Below are positions 25,317 through 34,217 of a stretch of 64,000 bases of DNA, piece by piece. The translations under genes were made by a program, and so were the position numbers. How positions within the stretch are numbered: the stretch's first letter is position 1; each line of letters opens with the position of its first letter. The notes below the pieces were generated by a model. It saw only the letters and a list, made by a program, of their open reading frames with translations. It was not told the DNA's origin and searched no databases. Origin of the DNA: Algibacter miyuki (GTDB lineage: Bacteria; Bacteroidota; Bacteroidia; Flavobacteriales; Flavobacteriaceae); NCBI RefSeq assembly GCF_042427745.1, contig NZ_JBHMFA010000006.1; one strand, given 5' to 3'.

Positions 25317-26450
25317 ATGAAAACAGTTCAATTACAAAAACATAAGAATAAAAACTGGGAATATTTAACTTCAAAACAAGAATTAAAAAATCCATTAGTT
25401 TTGGCTTTTGGAAATAGATACCTATTAGAAAGTCCTACTATTTATAACGAAATAAGAACTCTTTTTCCCGACGGACATATTGTATTCGGTTCAACATGTG
25501 GCGATATTGCGGGTAATACGGTTGATGATGAAAGTATTTCAATTACAGCCATAGAATTTGAAAAAAGTACCTTTTCAATAAAAACAAGCAATATTCTAAA
25601 TACCGAAATGGATAGCTTTAAAACTGGAAACAATCTTATAAAACAGTTTCCTTCAGAAGGCTTAAAATTTGTTTATGTTATTTCCGAAGGTAGTTTTGTT
25701 AATGGCAGCCAATTAACAAAAGGCATGAATGCCGCAGCAGAAAACGCGACTTTAATTACTGGAGGCCTTTGTGGAGACGAAGCCCGTTTTGAAAAAACCT
25801 TAGCATCATACAACGAAAATCCAAAAGAAGGAGAGCTTATCGCTATAGGCTTTTATGGAGAAACATTAGAGGTTACCTTTTCAATTCATGGCGGCTGGAC
25901 TCCTTTTGGCCCCGAACGTATTGTTACAAAATCAAAAGGTAATATGCTTTATGAGCTAGATAATCAACCCGCATTAGATTTGTATAAAAAATATTTAGGT
26001 GATAAATCTAAAGAATTACCAGGCGCAGCTTTACTGTACCCATTAAATGTTAAATCTTCAGACGAAAGTCAATCTATTGTACGAAGTATTTTAAATATTG
26101 ATGAAGCAGAAAACGCCATGATTCTAGCCGGAGATATACCCGAAAATTCCAAAGTACAACTCATGATGACTAATGTTGATAATATTGCGAATGCGTCGGA
26201 ACGTGCCGCAAGACAAGCTTTAGAATTAAGAGCCAAAAAACCCGAATTAGCCCTTTTAGTAAGTTGTATTGGTAGAAAACTTGTACTAGACCAGCGCGTT
26301 GAAGAAGAAATTGAAGAAGTAGTTAATGTGGTTGGTGATGATATTACCATTTCAGGATTCTACTCATACGGAGAAATTGCTCCCTTTCATGGCGAAAACA
26401 ACTGTCAGTTACACAACCAAACCATGACTATAACGCTAATAAGCGAATAA
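25317..26450 (+). CDS. FIST-domain protein, NosP-type NO sensor candidate
   Basis: A 377-residue protein covering FIST_N (about 25-215) and FIST_C (about 225-370). Landmarks are VFGSTCGDIAG, ITGGLCGDEA, HGGWTPFGPE and the C-terminal GFYSYGEIAPF. I use the ATG at 25317, 2 bp after the kinase stop, instead of an upstream in-frame ATG at 25257 inside the kinase gene. FIST proteins include NosP, a heme protein that senses NO and controls a neighbouring kinase; here a kinase starts at the overlapping TAATG. Heme binding is inferred, since FIST proteins may also bind amino acids. Confidence 0.88.
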   Translation: MKTVQLQKHKNKNWEYLTSKQELKNPLVLAFGNRYLLESPTIYNEIRTLFPDGHIVFGSTCGDIAGNTVDDESISITAIEFEKSTFSIKTSNILNTEMDSFKTGNNLIKQFPSEGLKFVYVISEGSFVNGSQLTKGMNAAAENATLITGGLCGDEARFEKTLASYNENPKEGELIAIGFYGETLEVTFSIHGGWTPFGPERIVTKSKGNMLYELDNQPALDLYKKYLGDKSKELPGAALLYPLNVKSSDESQSIVRSILNIDEAENAMILAGDIPENSKVQLMMTNVDNIANASERAARQALELRAKKPELALLVSCIGRKLVLDQRVEEEIEEVVNVVGDDITISGFYSYGEIAPFHGENNCQLHNQTMTITLISE

Positions 26451-27523
26451 TGAACTCATTACTAAAACGTCAAATTCGAAAATACCTCACCGACGCCCAA
26501 ACTACGGATAAAAATCTAGAACAATTTCTAGATGCTGTTGATAGATCGTACAATAATTTTGACGAACAATTTACCATGCAACAGCGCGCCATGGGCATTA
26601 GTTCCGAAGAATTGTTTCATGCCAATCACCAATTAAGACAAGAAACAGAAGGACAACAAGAAGTTATTGATAAATTAAAACGCGTTATTGAAACGCTTAA
26701 ATTTTACGAGCTTCCAGAGCACACCAATACCGATAATTTAGATTTAGACGAGCTAAAACTTGTTGATTATATAGATAATCAAACCAAAGAAATTATTAAA
26801 ATTAATAAACAACGCGAAAAACTACTAAGTGAGTTGGCTCACCAAAACCAAGAACTGAACGATTATGCGCACATGATTTCTCACGATTTAAAATCTCCTT
26901 TACGTAGTATATATACGTTAACAACATGGTTAAAGGACGACTATGAAAATAGTATTGATGCAAAAGGAAAGGAAAGTCTAAAACTAATTAGAAGCAATGT
27001 TGAAAAAATGGATTTACTTATCAATAGTATTTTGGAGTACTCTACAATTAATAAAACTGAAACCACATTTTACAATGTAAGTATAGATAAATTAATAGAC
27101 GACATTGTAAACACTTCTGCCGTTCCTAATCATATTTCTATTTGTAAAAAACAAACGCTTCCCATGGTTAAAGGCGATAAACACCGATTACACCAATTAT
27201 TTGAAAACTTAATTTCAAATGCCATAAAATATAATAATAAAGAAAAAGGACTTATTGAAATTGGCTTTAGCGAAGACGATACTTTTTGGAATTTTTATAT
27301 AAAAGACAATGGAAAGGGAATAGACAAAACATATTTTCAAAAAATATTTAAAGCTTTTAACAAATTAGAAAATAATCCAGAATCTACAGGAATGGGCTTA
27401 GCCTTGGTGAAAAAAATCATACAAGTTTTTGGAGGTACTATTTGGCTAGAATCGAAACTAAAGGAAGGAACAACATTTTATTTCACACTAAAAAAAGAAC
27501 CGCATGGAACAGGAACAACCTAA
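26450..27523 (+). CDS. Histidine kinase, likely FIST/NosP partner
   Basis: A 357-residue soluble kinase. The N-terminus (SLLKRQIRKYL, FLDAVDRSYNNFDEQF and SSEELFHANHQLR, residues 3-63) resembles the helical region of kinases found beside FIST genes. A coiled coil, HisKA (ISHDLKSPLRSI, H145) and HATPase (NLISNAIKYNN, DNGKGID, GMGLALV) follow. No PAS or membrane segment is seen, so its input probably comes from the FIST protein. The catalytic core closely resembles that of the upstream PAS kinase (both SHDLKSPLRSI), suggesting duplication and a shared acceptor. It overlaps the FIST stop by 1 bp and the HPt gene by 20 bp. Confidence 0.9.
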   Translation: MNSLLKRQIRKYLTDAQTTDKNLEQFLDAVDRSYNNFDEQFTMQQRAMGISSEELFHANHQLRQETEGQQEVIDKLKRVIETLKFYELPEHTNTDNLDLDELKLVDYIDNQTKEIIKINKQREKLLSELAHQNQELNDYAHMISHDLKSPLRSIYTLTTWLKDDYENSIDAKGKESLKLIRSNVEKMDLLINSILEYSTINKTETTFYNVSIDKLIDDIVNTSAVPNHISICKKQTLPMVKGDKHRLHQLFENLISNAIKYNNKEKGLIEIGFSEDDTFWNFYIKDNGKGIDKTYFQKIFKAFNKLENNPESTGMGLALVKKIIQVFGGTIWLESKLKEGTTFYFTLKKEPHGTGTT

Positions 27524-27827
27524 CTTATCATACATACACAACATGTCGGGTGGCGATAAAGCCTTCGAACAAAAACTGATCGACATTATAAAATTAGAAT
27601 TTCCGCAAGAAAAAGAAGTGTATTATGATAATCTTGTAGCTAAAAATTTTAAACAGACAGCAGAAAATGTGCACAAACTTAAACATAAAATTAGTATTTT
27701 AGGCCTTGAAAAGAGTTATGAAATTGCTGTAGCATTTGAAGAAAACCTTCTGGAAGGCCGTACCGACTTATTCCAACAGTTCGAATCTATTTTAAACACC
27801 ATAACTAATTACCTACAAAAGATTTAA
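27504..27827 (+). CDS. HPt histidine phosphotransfer protein
   Basis: A 107-residue all-helical protein with an HPt motif ENVHKLKHKISILGL; H57 is the likely phosphorylated histidine (H61 is also present). It starts inside the end of the second kinase gene (20-bp overlap) and ends 10 bp before the LytTR gene. It is placed to relay phosphate between receivers and histidines, for example between the single-domain receiver at the operon start and the LytTR regulator. The kinases have no fused receivers, so the exact direction of relay cannot be deduced. Confidence 0.82.
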   Translation: MEQEQPNLSYIHNMSGGDKAFEQKLIDIIKLEFPQEKEVYYDNLVAKNFKQTAENVHKLKHKISILGLEKSYEIAVAFEENLLEGRTDLFQQFESILNTITNYLQKI

Positions 27828-27837
27828 ATAGGCATTT

Positions 27838-28548
27838 ATGAACTGTATTATTATTGACGACGAAGCCACCGCAAGAGCTATAATTAGCCAATTATGCTCG
27901 AATGTAGACAGCCTTAACGTTCTAGAAGAATTTCCTAATGCCATCCAGGCCATTAAATTTTTAAACCAGAACCCCGTCGATTTAATATTTTTAGATATCC
28001 ACATGCCCGAATTTACGGGCTTCGATTTTATTGAAACTATAAAAAACCCGCCCAAAATTATACTCACCACATCCGATGCTAATTTTGCAATACAAGCTTT
28101 TGAATACGAATGCATTGTAGATTATTTGGTAAAACCTATTACGCTCGAACGTTTCCAAAAAGCCATCCAAAAAGCTGAAAGTGTTTTAACAAAAGTGGCC
28201 GAACCTATTGTTTCAGAAAAAGAAGTAGCAACCTCTGGCAATCACCTTTATATAAACATTGACCGCCGTCTTATTAAAATAGACATTCCAAGTATTTACT
28301 TAATTGAAGCTAAAGGCGATTATATTCAAGTAAAAACAGAAGACAAAAACCATACAGTACATTCTACCTTAAAAAAAATACACGAAAAACTACCCGAAGA
28401 TTTATTTATAAAAGTACACCGTTCCTTCATTATCAATATTAAAAAAATCGTTGATATTGAAGATAATAGCGTCCTTATAAAAAAAGATGTTATCCCGGTA
28501 AGCCGATCAAACCGACCAGAATTAATGAAACGCTTAAACCTACTTTAA
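27838..28548 (+). CDS. LytTR-family response regulator
   Basis: A 236-residue DNA-binding response regulator. The receiver (1-118) has D7/D8, phosphoacceptor D53 (LIFLDIHMPE), T in ILTTSD and K in YLVKPIT. The C-terminal LytTR domain (about 140-236) shows LYINIDRRLIKIDIPSIYLIEAKGDY, HSTLKKIHEKLP and FIKVHRSFIINIKKI. It is the terminal gene and only recognisable DNA-binding output of the operon. LytTR proteins bind two direct repeats about two helical turns apart; such repeats lie upstream of this operon and of downstream exopolysaccharide genes, and I infer this protein binds them. Confidence 0.92.
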   Translation: MNCIIIDDEATARAIISQLCSNVDSLNVLEEFPNAIQAIKFLNQNPVDLIFLDIHMPEFTGFDFIETIKNPPKIILTTSDANFAIQAFEYECIVDYLVKPITLERFQKAIQKAESVLTKVAEPIVSEKEVATSGNHLYINIDRRLIKIDIPSIYLIEAKGDYIQVKTEDKNHTVHSTLKKIHEKLPEDLFIKVHRSFIINIKKIVDIEDNSVLIKKDVIPVSRSNRPELMKRLNLL

Positions 28549-28569
28549 TCAATTAACTTGTAAAAGACA

Positions 28570-28638
28570 CCATTCGTCTACACTTAATTTTCGTCCACCG
28601 AAAATTAAATTTCAGAGCCTCTTAGTATTCTATTTTTG
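28570..28638 (+). promoter_or_regulatory. Candidate LytTR-type box and promoter of the T9SS protein gene
   Basis: The motif CCATTCGTCTACACTT (28570-28585) lies 61 bp upstream of a perfect -7 element TATTTTTG (28631-28638), 20 bp before the ATG. The 21-bp upstream partner repeat is poorly conserved here. There is no clear TTG at -33, which suits an activator-dependent promoter. Confidence 0.6.
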
Positions 28639-28657
28639 TGATATAAATAATCGTATC

Positions 28658-31243
28658 ATGAAAAAATTACTACTCTTACTTATCTTTGGTTACACTACAG
28701 TACAAGCTCAAGATATCCCTTTTAACTGCGATTTCAATGCGTACCTTTTTCAATATAACGATGTTTATGCAGTAGATTTAGCCTCTGGAAATTCTTATAC
28801 TGTAGCCACCGATGTTACCGAAGGTAATATTAACGCTACGGCATACAATCCAGCCGATGGTTTTATTTGGGGTTCGTTAACAAGTCCAGACAAAACCATA
28901 GTACGTATTGGAAAAGACTTCAAAACAAAAACATTCTATATTGATGAGTTACCATCTACAAATCGTTATGTTGGAGATGTAAGTGCTAAAGGCATTTACT
29001 ACTTGAAAGGTGGCGGAAAAACATATTACAAAATAGATTTAAACCCAGAATCAGATAGTTATTCAAAATACTTAAGTACCGCTGATTTATCTCAAAACAT
29101 TAGTGTTCACGACTGGGCATTTAATGCTGTAGATGGTTTTTTATATACTGTAGAAAGAAAAACAAACATATTATTCCGTATAAATCCAGAAAATGGAACC
29201 GTACTGTCCTTAGGAATTGTACCTATATTATCTAATTTAGATTACACCTATGGTGCTGTTTATTTTGATGCTAGCGGACGTTTTTATGTATCGGCAAATC
29301 AAACAGGTACTATTTATGTAATTCAAAATGTACAAGATTTAACAGGTACCAATAGTATGGAATCTAACCTATTCGCCTTTGGGCCTTCGAGCTCTCAAAA
29401 CGATGGTGCCCGCTGCCCTACTGCCCCTGTATTACAAGAAATTTGTGATAATGGTATTGATGATGATGGAGATGGTTTAATAGACTGTGAAGATCCTTCG
29501 TGCTCAGGATACGCAGGTTGCCCAGTTATAGAAACCACCTCTTCTTCTAGTGCAAACGCCGGAGGTTTAGAAAGTAACAACAGATTATCAGAACAAATTA
29601 GCAAACGTAACTTTAACAGAACAAAAACCAGTTATAAATTTGATCAAACAACAGCTAAGCCTTTAATGAAGTCGAATACATATGGTAGAGCTACTTCAGG
29701 AAAAGCAACGATACAATTATCAGATTTTGTGCCTTTAGAAATTATTAATGAAGACAGTGTTATCGAGTCTTCTCCAAAAGATTTAATTGGTATTACCAAT
29801 GCCACCGAAGTGTACTCGGTAGATTACATGAGAGGATCTCAAGCTATAGCCTCTATATTAGTTCTTGAAACTGAAAAAGGTGTTTACGAGCATACAAAAT
29901 ACATTTGCGACAGGTTATTAGGAGCCGAATTAGTTTCTGTTTCTACCATCGAAATTAAAGAACAACAATTTATAAAAGCACTTATTAAAAATATTGATGG
30001 TTCTTTAGAATTTGTTTTAAGCTTATCGGCAAAACCAACCAATAACAATACCAATTTCGGAATTGAAAGCCACTGGAATATAGATAAATATGAAAACAAT
30101 GTGAAATTTTACAACTTTCAAATTTGGTCTAATTCCTTAGATGATTTAATACACCTTGGTGAAGAAGTAGTTACCTTATTAGATATAAAAAAGCCTGTTA
30201 CAAGCTATAATAACTCAACACCACCAACGGTATTTGTAAAAAAAGGAAAATACTTTAACGGAAAGTTGAACCTACAAATAGTAAACACCAACAGAAGCAC
30301 ATCTGTAGCGTTCGACGGAGGCTTAAGAATGACAGAAACCGATGGTGTAGAAAACGTATCGTCTACCATAGATTTAAATGGAAATTATATTTCTAATGTA
30401 GAAGTAGATGCTGGTAGTCTTTTTGATATTGGTTTTAGAATTGGTGATGGTATAGCTACACCAGACGATTTATTTATGTCTGACGGACCTTGGGGATATG
30501 ATGATGCTGCACCTAGCACTACCGTTACAAACTACACCGTAGACACTAACGAAAACACATTTAATGATAACGATTACGCAGTAGAACGTAACATTAATTT
30601 ACAGGCTACTACTAGCGAATACATTGCAACCTACAGAGCTTTAACGCCAAAGTTTAACCCAATAGATTTAACAGCATATAATAGTTTTAACTTTCAAGCT
30701 AAAGGTACGGGAACTATGATAATACGATTAGTAAAAGAAAGTATCGGCGCTTGGGAAATGCAATACAAAAGCACTGTAAATCTTACGGAGACATTATCAG
30801 ATTACAGCATCCATTTTTCGGAATTTGAATCGAGTAATGGTGAGCCATTCGAAGTAAACGACATAACTACAATTGTATTTACTATGCTGGCTGAAAATGG
30901 AGAAAAAACCATTAAAGAAATGACTTTAGAGCAACTTCGTTTTACCACTGCCGTAAGTTTATCTATTGCTAATGTTGAAAACAACGCATTATTAAGTCCT
31001 ATTGCAGTACCTAACCCTATGATCACTAGTACTAACATACATTTTACAACGCAACAAGCAGAAACTGTAACACTTTTAGTGTATAACCAATTAGGCGCTC
31101 TGGTAAAACAAATACCTTTTGAAGCCGTCGCTGGTAAAAACGCCATCCTTTTAAATAGAAATAATTTGTCAACCGGGCTTTATTTCTGCAAAGTAAAAAG
31201 CAACCATGCGCAATACGAAATCACAAAACTACTCATGGAATAA
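28658..31243 (+). CDS. Secreted protein with T9SS type A sorting domain
   Basis: An 861-residue protein with a signal peptide (cleavage near VQAQ, residue 18). Residues 25-250 look like a beta-propeller (NPADGFIWGSL, DWAFNAVDGFLYTVER, SGRFYVSANQTGTIYVI). Around 260-290 is a Cys/Asp-rich calcium-type motif (CDNGIDDDGDGLIDCEDPSC). Beta-rich domains follow, and a T9SS type A sorting domain ends the protein (AVPNPMITSTNIHF, LVYNQLGALVKQI, LSTGLYFCKV). It should be exported to the surface or medium. It follows the LytTR gene and has its own candidate LytTR box, so it may be a surface or matrix protein of the same regulon. Confidence 0.85.
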   Translation: MKKLLLLLIFGYTTVQAQDIPFNCDFNAYLFQYNDVYAVDLASGNSYTVATDVTEGNINATAYNPADGFIWGSLTSPDKTIVRIGKDFKTKTFYIDELPSTNRYVGDVSAKGIYYLKGGGKTYYKIDLNPESDSYSKYLSTADLSQNISVHDWAFNAVDGFLYTVERKTNILFRINPENGTVLSLGIVPILSNLDYTYGAVYFDASGRFYVSANQTGTIYVIQNVQDLTGTNSMESNLFAFGPSSSQNDGARCPTAPVLQEICDNGIDDDGDGLIDCEDPSCSGYAGCPVIETTSSSSANAGGLESNNRLSEQISKRNFNRTKTSYKFDQTTAKPLMKSNTYGRATSGKATIQLSDFVPLEIINEDSVIESSPKDLIGITNATEVYSVDYMRGSQAIASILVLETEKGVYEHTKYICDRLLGAELVSVSTIEIKEQQFIKALIKNIDGSLEFVLSLSAKPTNNNTNFGIESHWNIDKYENNVKFYNFQIWSNSLDDLIHLGEEVVTLLDIKKPVTSYNNSTPPTVFVKKGKYFNGKLNLQIVNTNRSTSVAFDGGLRMTETDGVENVSSTIDLNGNYISNVEVDAGSLFDIGFRIGDGIATPDDLFMSDGPWGYDDAAPSTTVTNYTVDTNENTFNDNDYAVERNINLQATTSEYIATYRALTPKFNPIDLTAYNSFNFQAKGTGTMIIRLVKESIGAWEMQYKSTVNLTETLSDYSIHFSEFESSNGEPFEVNDITTIVFTMLAENGEKTIKEMTLEQLRFTTAVSLSIANVENNALLSPIAVPNPMITSTNIHFTTQQAETVTLLVYNQLGALVKQIPFEAVAGKNAILLNRNNLSTGLYFCKVKSNHAQYEITKLLME

Positions 31244-31266
31244 TTAATAGCAAATTACCCTGTAGT

Positions 31267-31299
31267 ATGGCAAAAGACGAAAGTTTTTTGCCATTTTTG
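31267..31299 (+). terminator. Intrinsic terminator after the T9SS protein gene
   Basis: A 9-bp stem, ATGGCAAAA (31267-31275) with TTTTGCCAT (31286-31294), and a 10-nt loop, followed by T-rich sequence. It lies 23 bp after the stop codon. Confidence 0.8.
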
Positions 31300-31969
31300 T
31301 TTTAATAACAAAATACTTTTCATGACATATAATCTTCTTTTGGTGAGGATTAATATTTAAATCATAAATTAGTTTTTTAATAGGCAAGCTTTCTACATAA
31401 ATACATTTTACACCCGCTTTTGAATTACAAAATAGTATCTGATTCTATTACATATTCAATTTCTTACATTCATTAACAAACATGCACAAGATCGGCTTGC
31501 TAAAAAACATATCACGAACATTTCAAAAGCTTATGTTACGCGATGGGTCATTATTTAACAATAATACTATTATTGGCTATAAATAAAATAACCGAATGAC
31601 TTAGGTAGTAAAAAAATAGTAATTAAAATAGATGAAACTAAAATGATAAAAAGCCCCCCTTTTTGGAAACCAAAGTTAACTTCTGAAGCTTTTTTCGGTG
31701 GAACGGATTTTAAATACAAACATGGGACGACAATAATAATTTGGTTGAAGTTGAAGTTGAAGCCAAAAGAAGCGCATGGCAGTACTCTAATCCGGTAACT
31801 TAATGGAGAAATTAATTTGCCTGTAATAATTTTTCAGCATTTAGATTTCCCTTTCCTATTCTAGCAAATACCTTTACTTTTTTCCTACTAGAACCCGAAA
31901 ACATTTTATATAATAATGGCTATCGATATTCGAAACAAGCCATTAACAGTAGGATAATATTCAAAATAA
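31300..31969. other. Long non-coding stretch before the exopolysaccharide locus
   Basis: 670 bp between convergent genes with no ORF of useful length. It has a short GTTGAA triplicate near 31742-31760 and AT-rich sequence, but no clear hairpin RNA, repeat pair or transposase remnant. Being flanked by converging genes it need not contain a promoter, so its length is unexpected. It may be gene decay or an unrecognised small RNA. Confidence 0.4.
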
Positions 31970-34030
31970 CTACTTCTTATAAATATGAGTATCAAATAAA
32001 TACCATTTTAAACGCACCCCCACTTCAGTAAAAGTAAAACCAGCCGCTGTTGCAGATGCTATATTACTTCGTGTTCCGAAAAAGTTAGCCATGCAACGTT
32101 CAGAAAATTTATAACCTAACTTCCCTTGTATTCTATAGGTGCTTTGGCTGCTATCATTTTCAATATATTGCAAACCTGTTGCTGCTGTTAGCTCGTAAAA
32201 CCATTCTTTTGGTTTACTAACCACTTCATCTTTAATTAAATTAACAAATACCTCGGCAGCATTAAATTTTTCAGGACTAAAATAAATGGTTGGTACTTGG
32301 TTTTTAAACGTAATGTATTGGTAATTTAAGCCCGCTTTTAAACCGGGTTTGCTCAAAAGATTATAATATAGGGAAGTGAAAAGTAAATTCCGGCTATTAT
32401 CATCGTTTTGCGACGTGTAATAATATTGCGTAAACCAGCCCAAGTTAAAATTTGTACTTAGGTTATAGTTGGCGTAATAGTGATTCATAACAATTTCCCG
32501 ATCTAATAAATCGGCATTAAAGCTTTGTATTTCACGTTTGTAACCGATATCTAAAGTTTGAAGTTTAAAAGGTTTTATATTAAACGATACATCGGCTAAT
32601 AGCTGTGAATAATCATTGGTTTCTGCCTTTGCAGAAGATATTCCTGCAGAGCCTTTAAAAATGATATTATTAAGTAATTGATAAGATAAACCAACAGATG
32701 CATCGTTGGATGTTGCTTTATTATTGGTAATTGCATTACTGGTAGTTCTATAATTATAATTTCCTAAAAGTTTAAATTTTATAGAAAGTGGAAACTCTAC
32801 AGTATTTTGAAGAGAAAATGCTTCGTTATCTCCATTATCAAAACTATAGCTTGCTTTCCCCTCATAAAAAGGTGTAAAAGTGGTATTTAATGTTTTAATA
32901 AAGTTGGTCGCATCTTTTTGGTTATCGTAAAACGTTAAGGTGTTCTCTGCCGATTGATACGCTTCAGCATAATAACCTAGGGCTTTTTTAGCATTAGCCT
33001 TTCCTAAATTACCATCAAACGATGTACTATCGTTTACCAAAATTTGATTATAATCTGAAATACTCTTTTTGAAATCACTTTTGTAGATATTTAAAGTGGC
33101 GCGTAAGGCCAGCAACCAATTTTCATTAGGTTTACTTTCGATTAAATTAGAGATAAGTGTATTTGCCGATTTAAATTTCTTGTTCCAAATTAAGGCTTGT
33201 ATGTAACGCTCTGTTGTAGGTTGTATGAACTTTACATTAGTATCTGCATCTAAACTTTGAAAAGCTTGCTCACTTAATACCAAAGCGTCTTTTTCTTTAC
33301 CATCTAAATGAGACACTAATGCCAAACCATTTAACGAAATCCATTTGTTTTCTGGAGTCTCAGCTAATAAATTGTATATTTTTTTAGCATCCTCTAGCCT
33401 GTTTGCGATTAAATATAAATTTGCTAAATTGGTTAAAGTGTCCGTATCATTATCAAAAATTTTCAGGTTTTCTTTTAAAAGTGCTTCGGCTTCATCAAGC
33501 TGTTGCGCTTGTTGCTTTTGATAAGCATAGCCCAAATACATATATTTTTTAGAGGTTAATGCATTAGGGTTTCCTGGTAAAACGTCCAAAGCTGTATTTA
33601 CATAAACTAAAGCGTCGTCGTATTCCTTTAAGTTAGATAGTGTATTGGCATAACTTAGTAAAGCAGGAAAATTTTTAGGATCTTCCGTAATTAAAGCCTT
33701 GAAATATGTTTTTGCGGTATCAAATTTTTTATTCCAAAGTAAAGATTCTCCGTAATTAAGCTTAACCTCAAAATCATTTGGAAAATCTTTTAATAAATCT
33801 ATAAAAAGTGTTTCTGCTTTTTCCGAGTTGTTATTTAAGCCAATAGCTCTGCCATAACATAAGCGTGCTGTTTTGTTTTCTGGAAAGTCTTTTAATATGG
33901 TTTTAAAAAAAGATTCTGCTTGTTGGTATTTACCTGTTTCTAAGTAGGTAAAGCCTTCTTGCATATCTTGCGAAAAACCGAAAAAGGAGAAAAAAACGAT
34001 TACTAAAAAGGAATAAAATTTGAGTGTCAT
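31970..34030 (-). CDS. TPR-containing outer-membrane beta-barrel protein (exopolysaccharide export type)
   Basis: A 686-residue protein with a signal peptide (cleavage near GFSQ, residue 21). Residues 22-370 hold about ten TPR-like repeats (for example GFTYLETGKYQQAESFFKTI, LSYANTLSNLKEYDDALVYV). Residues 390-686 form an outer-membrane barrel of alternating strands ending in GVRLKWYLFDTHIYKK. This TPR-plus-barrel layout is that of exopolysaccharide exporters such as PelB, PgaA and BcsC, and of YaiO-like proteins. It is divergent from a flippase gene and begins the exopolysaccharide locus, so polymer export across the outer membrane is the best guess. A match to a named family needs a search. 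Confidence 0.78.
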   Translation of the reverse strand: MTLKFYSFLVIVFFSFFGFSQDMQEGFTYLETGKYQQAESFFKTILKDFPENKTARLCYGRAIGLNNNSEKAETLFIDLLKDFPNDFEVKLNYGESLLWNKKFDTAKTYFKALITEDPKNFPALLSYANTLSNLKEYDDALVYVNTALDVLPGNPNALTSKKYMYLGYAYQKQQAQQLDEAEALLKENLKIFDNDTDTLTNLANLYLIANRLEDAKKIYNLLAETPENKWISLNGLALVSHLDGKEKDALVLSEQAFQSLDADTNVKFIQPTTERYIQALIWNKKFKSANTLISNLIESKPNENWLLALRATLNIYKSDFKKSISDYNQILVNDSTSFDGNLGKANAKKALGYYAEAYQSAENTLTFYDNQKDATNFIKTLNTTFTPFYEGKASYSFDNGDNEAFSLQNTVEFPLSIKFKLLGNYNYRTTSNAITNNKATSNDASVGLSYQLLNNIIFKGSAGISSAKAETNDYSQLLADVSFNIKPFKLQTLDIGYKREIQSFNADLLDREIVMNHYYANYNLSTNFNLGWFTQYYYTSQNDDNSRNLLFTSLYYNLLSKPGLKAGLNYQYITFKNQVPTIYFSPEKFNAAEVFVNLIKDEVVSKPKEWFYELTAATGLQYIENDSSQSTYRIQGKLGYKFSERCMANFFGTRSNIASATAAGFTFTEVGVRLKWYLFDTHIYKK

Positions 34031-34073
34031 TGGTTTTTATTTAGGATACTGCAAGTTAAGCATTCGTTTTAAA

Positions 34074-34143
34074 TCATTCATCTACACCAATCGTCTTCTC
34101 ATCGAAATATACTCTAGTTTAAGCGTTTATTGCGAGATATTTG
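34074..34143 (+). promoter_or_regulatory. Candidate LytTR-type box and promoter of the flippase gene
   Basis: The motif TCATTCATCTACACCA (34074-34089) lies 62 bp upstream of GATATTTG (34136-34143), a one-mismatch TAnnTTTG element, on the plus strand toward the flippase. The upstream partner repeat is unclear; GCATTCGTT occurs at 34060, which is not 21 bp away. Confidence 0.45.
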
Positions 34144-34185
34144 TTCCAGAATTAAAAATATAAAGCCACAAATTCATAATTAGTC

Positions 34186-34201
34186 AAGCGTAGATTAATT
34201 T
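34186..34201 (-). promoter_or_regulatory. Minus-strand copy of the LytTR-type box facing the TPR/barrel gene
   Basis: On the minus strand this reads AAATTAATCTACGCTT, matching 13 of 16 bases of the box at 22295. It faces the TPR/barrel exporter gene. No good TAnnTTTG element sits at the expected distance (TATCTCGC only), so the evidence for function is weaker than for the plus-strand sites. Confidence 0.35.
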
Positions 34202-34217
34202 AAAAACACATCATAAA

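Noticed and set aside
31742..31760. GTTGAA triplicate
   Set aside because: Three short copies in a non-coding region; too short to call a functional repeat or phase-variable tract.
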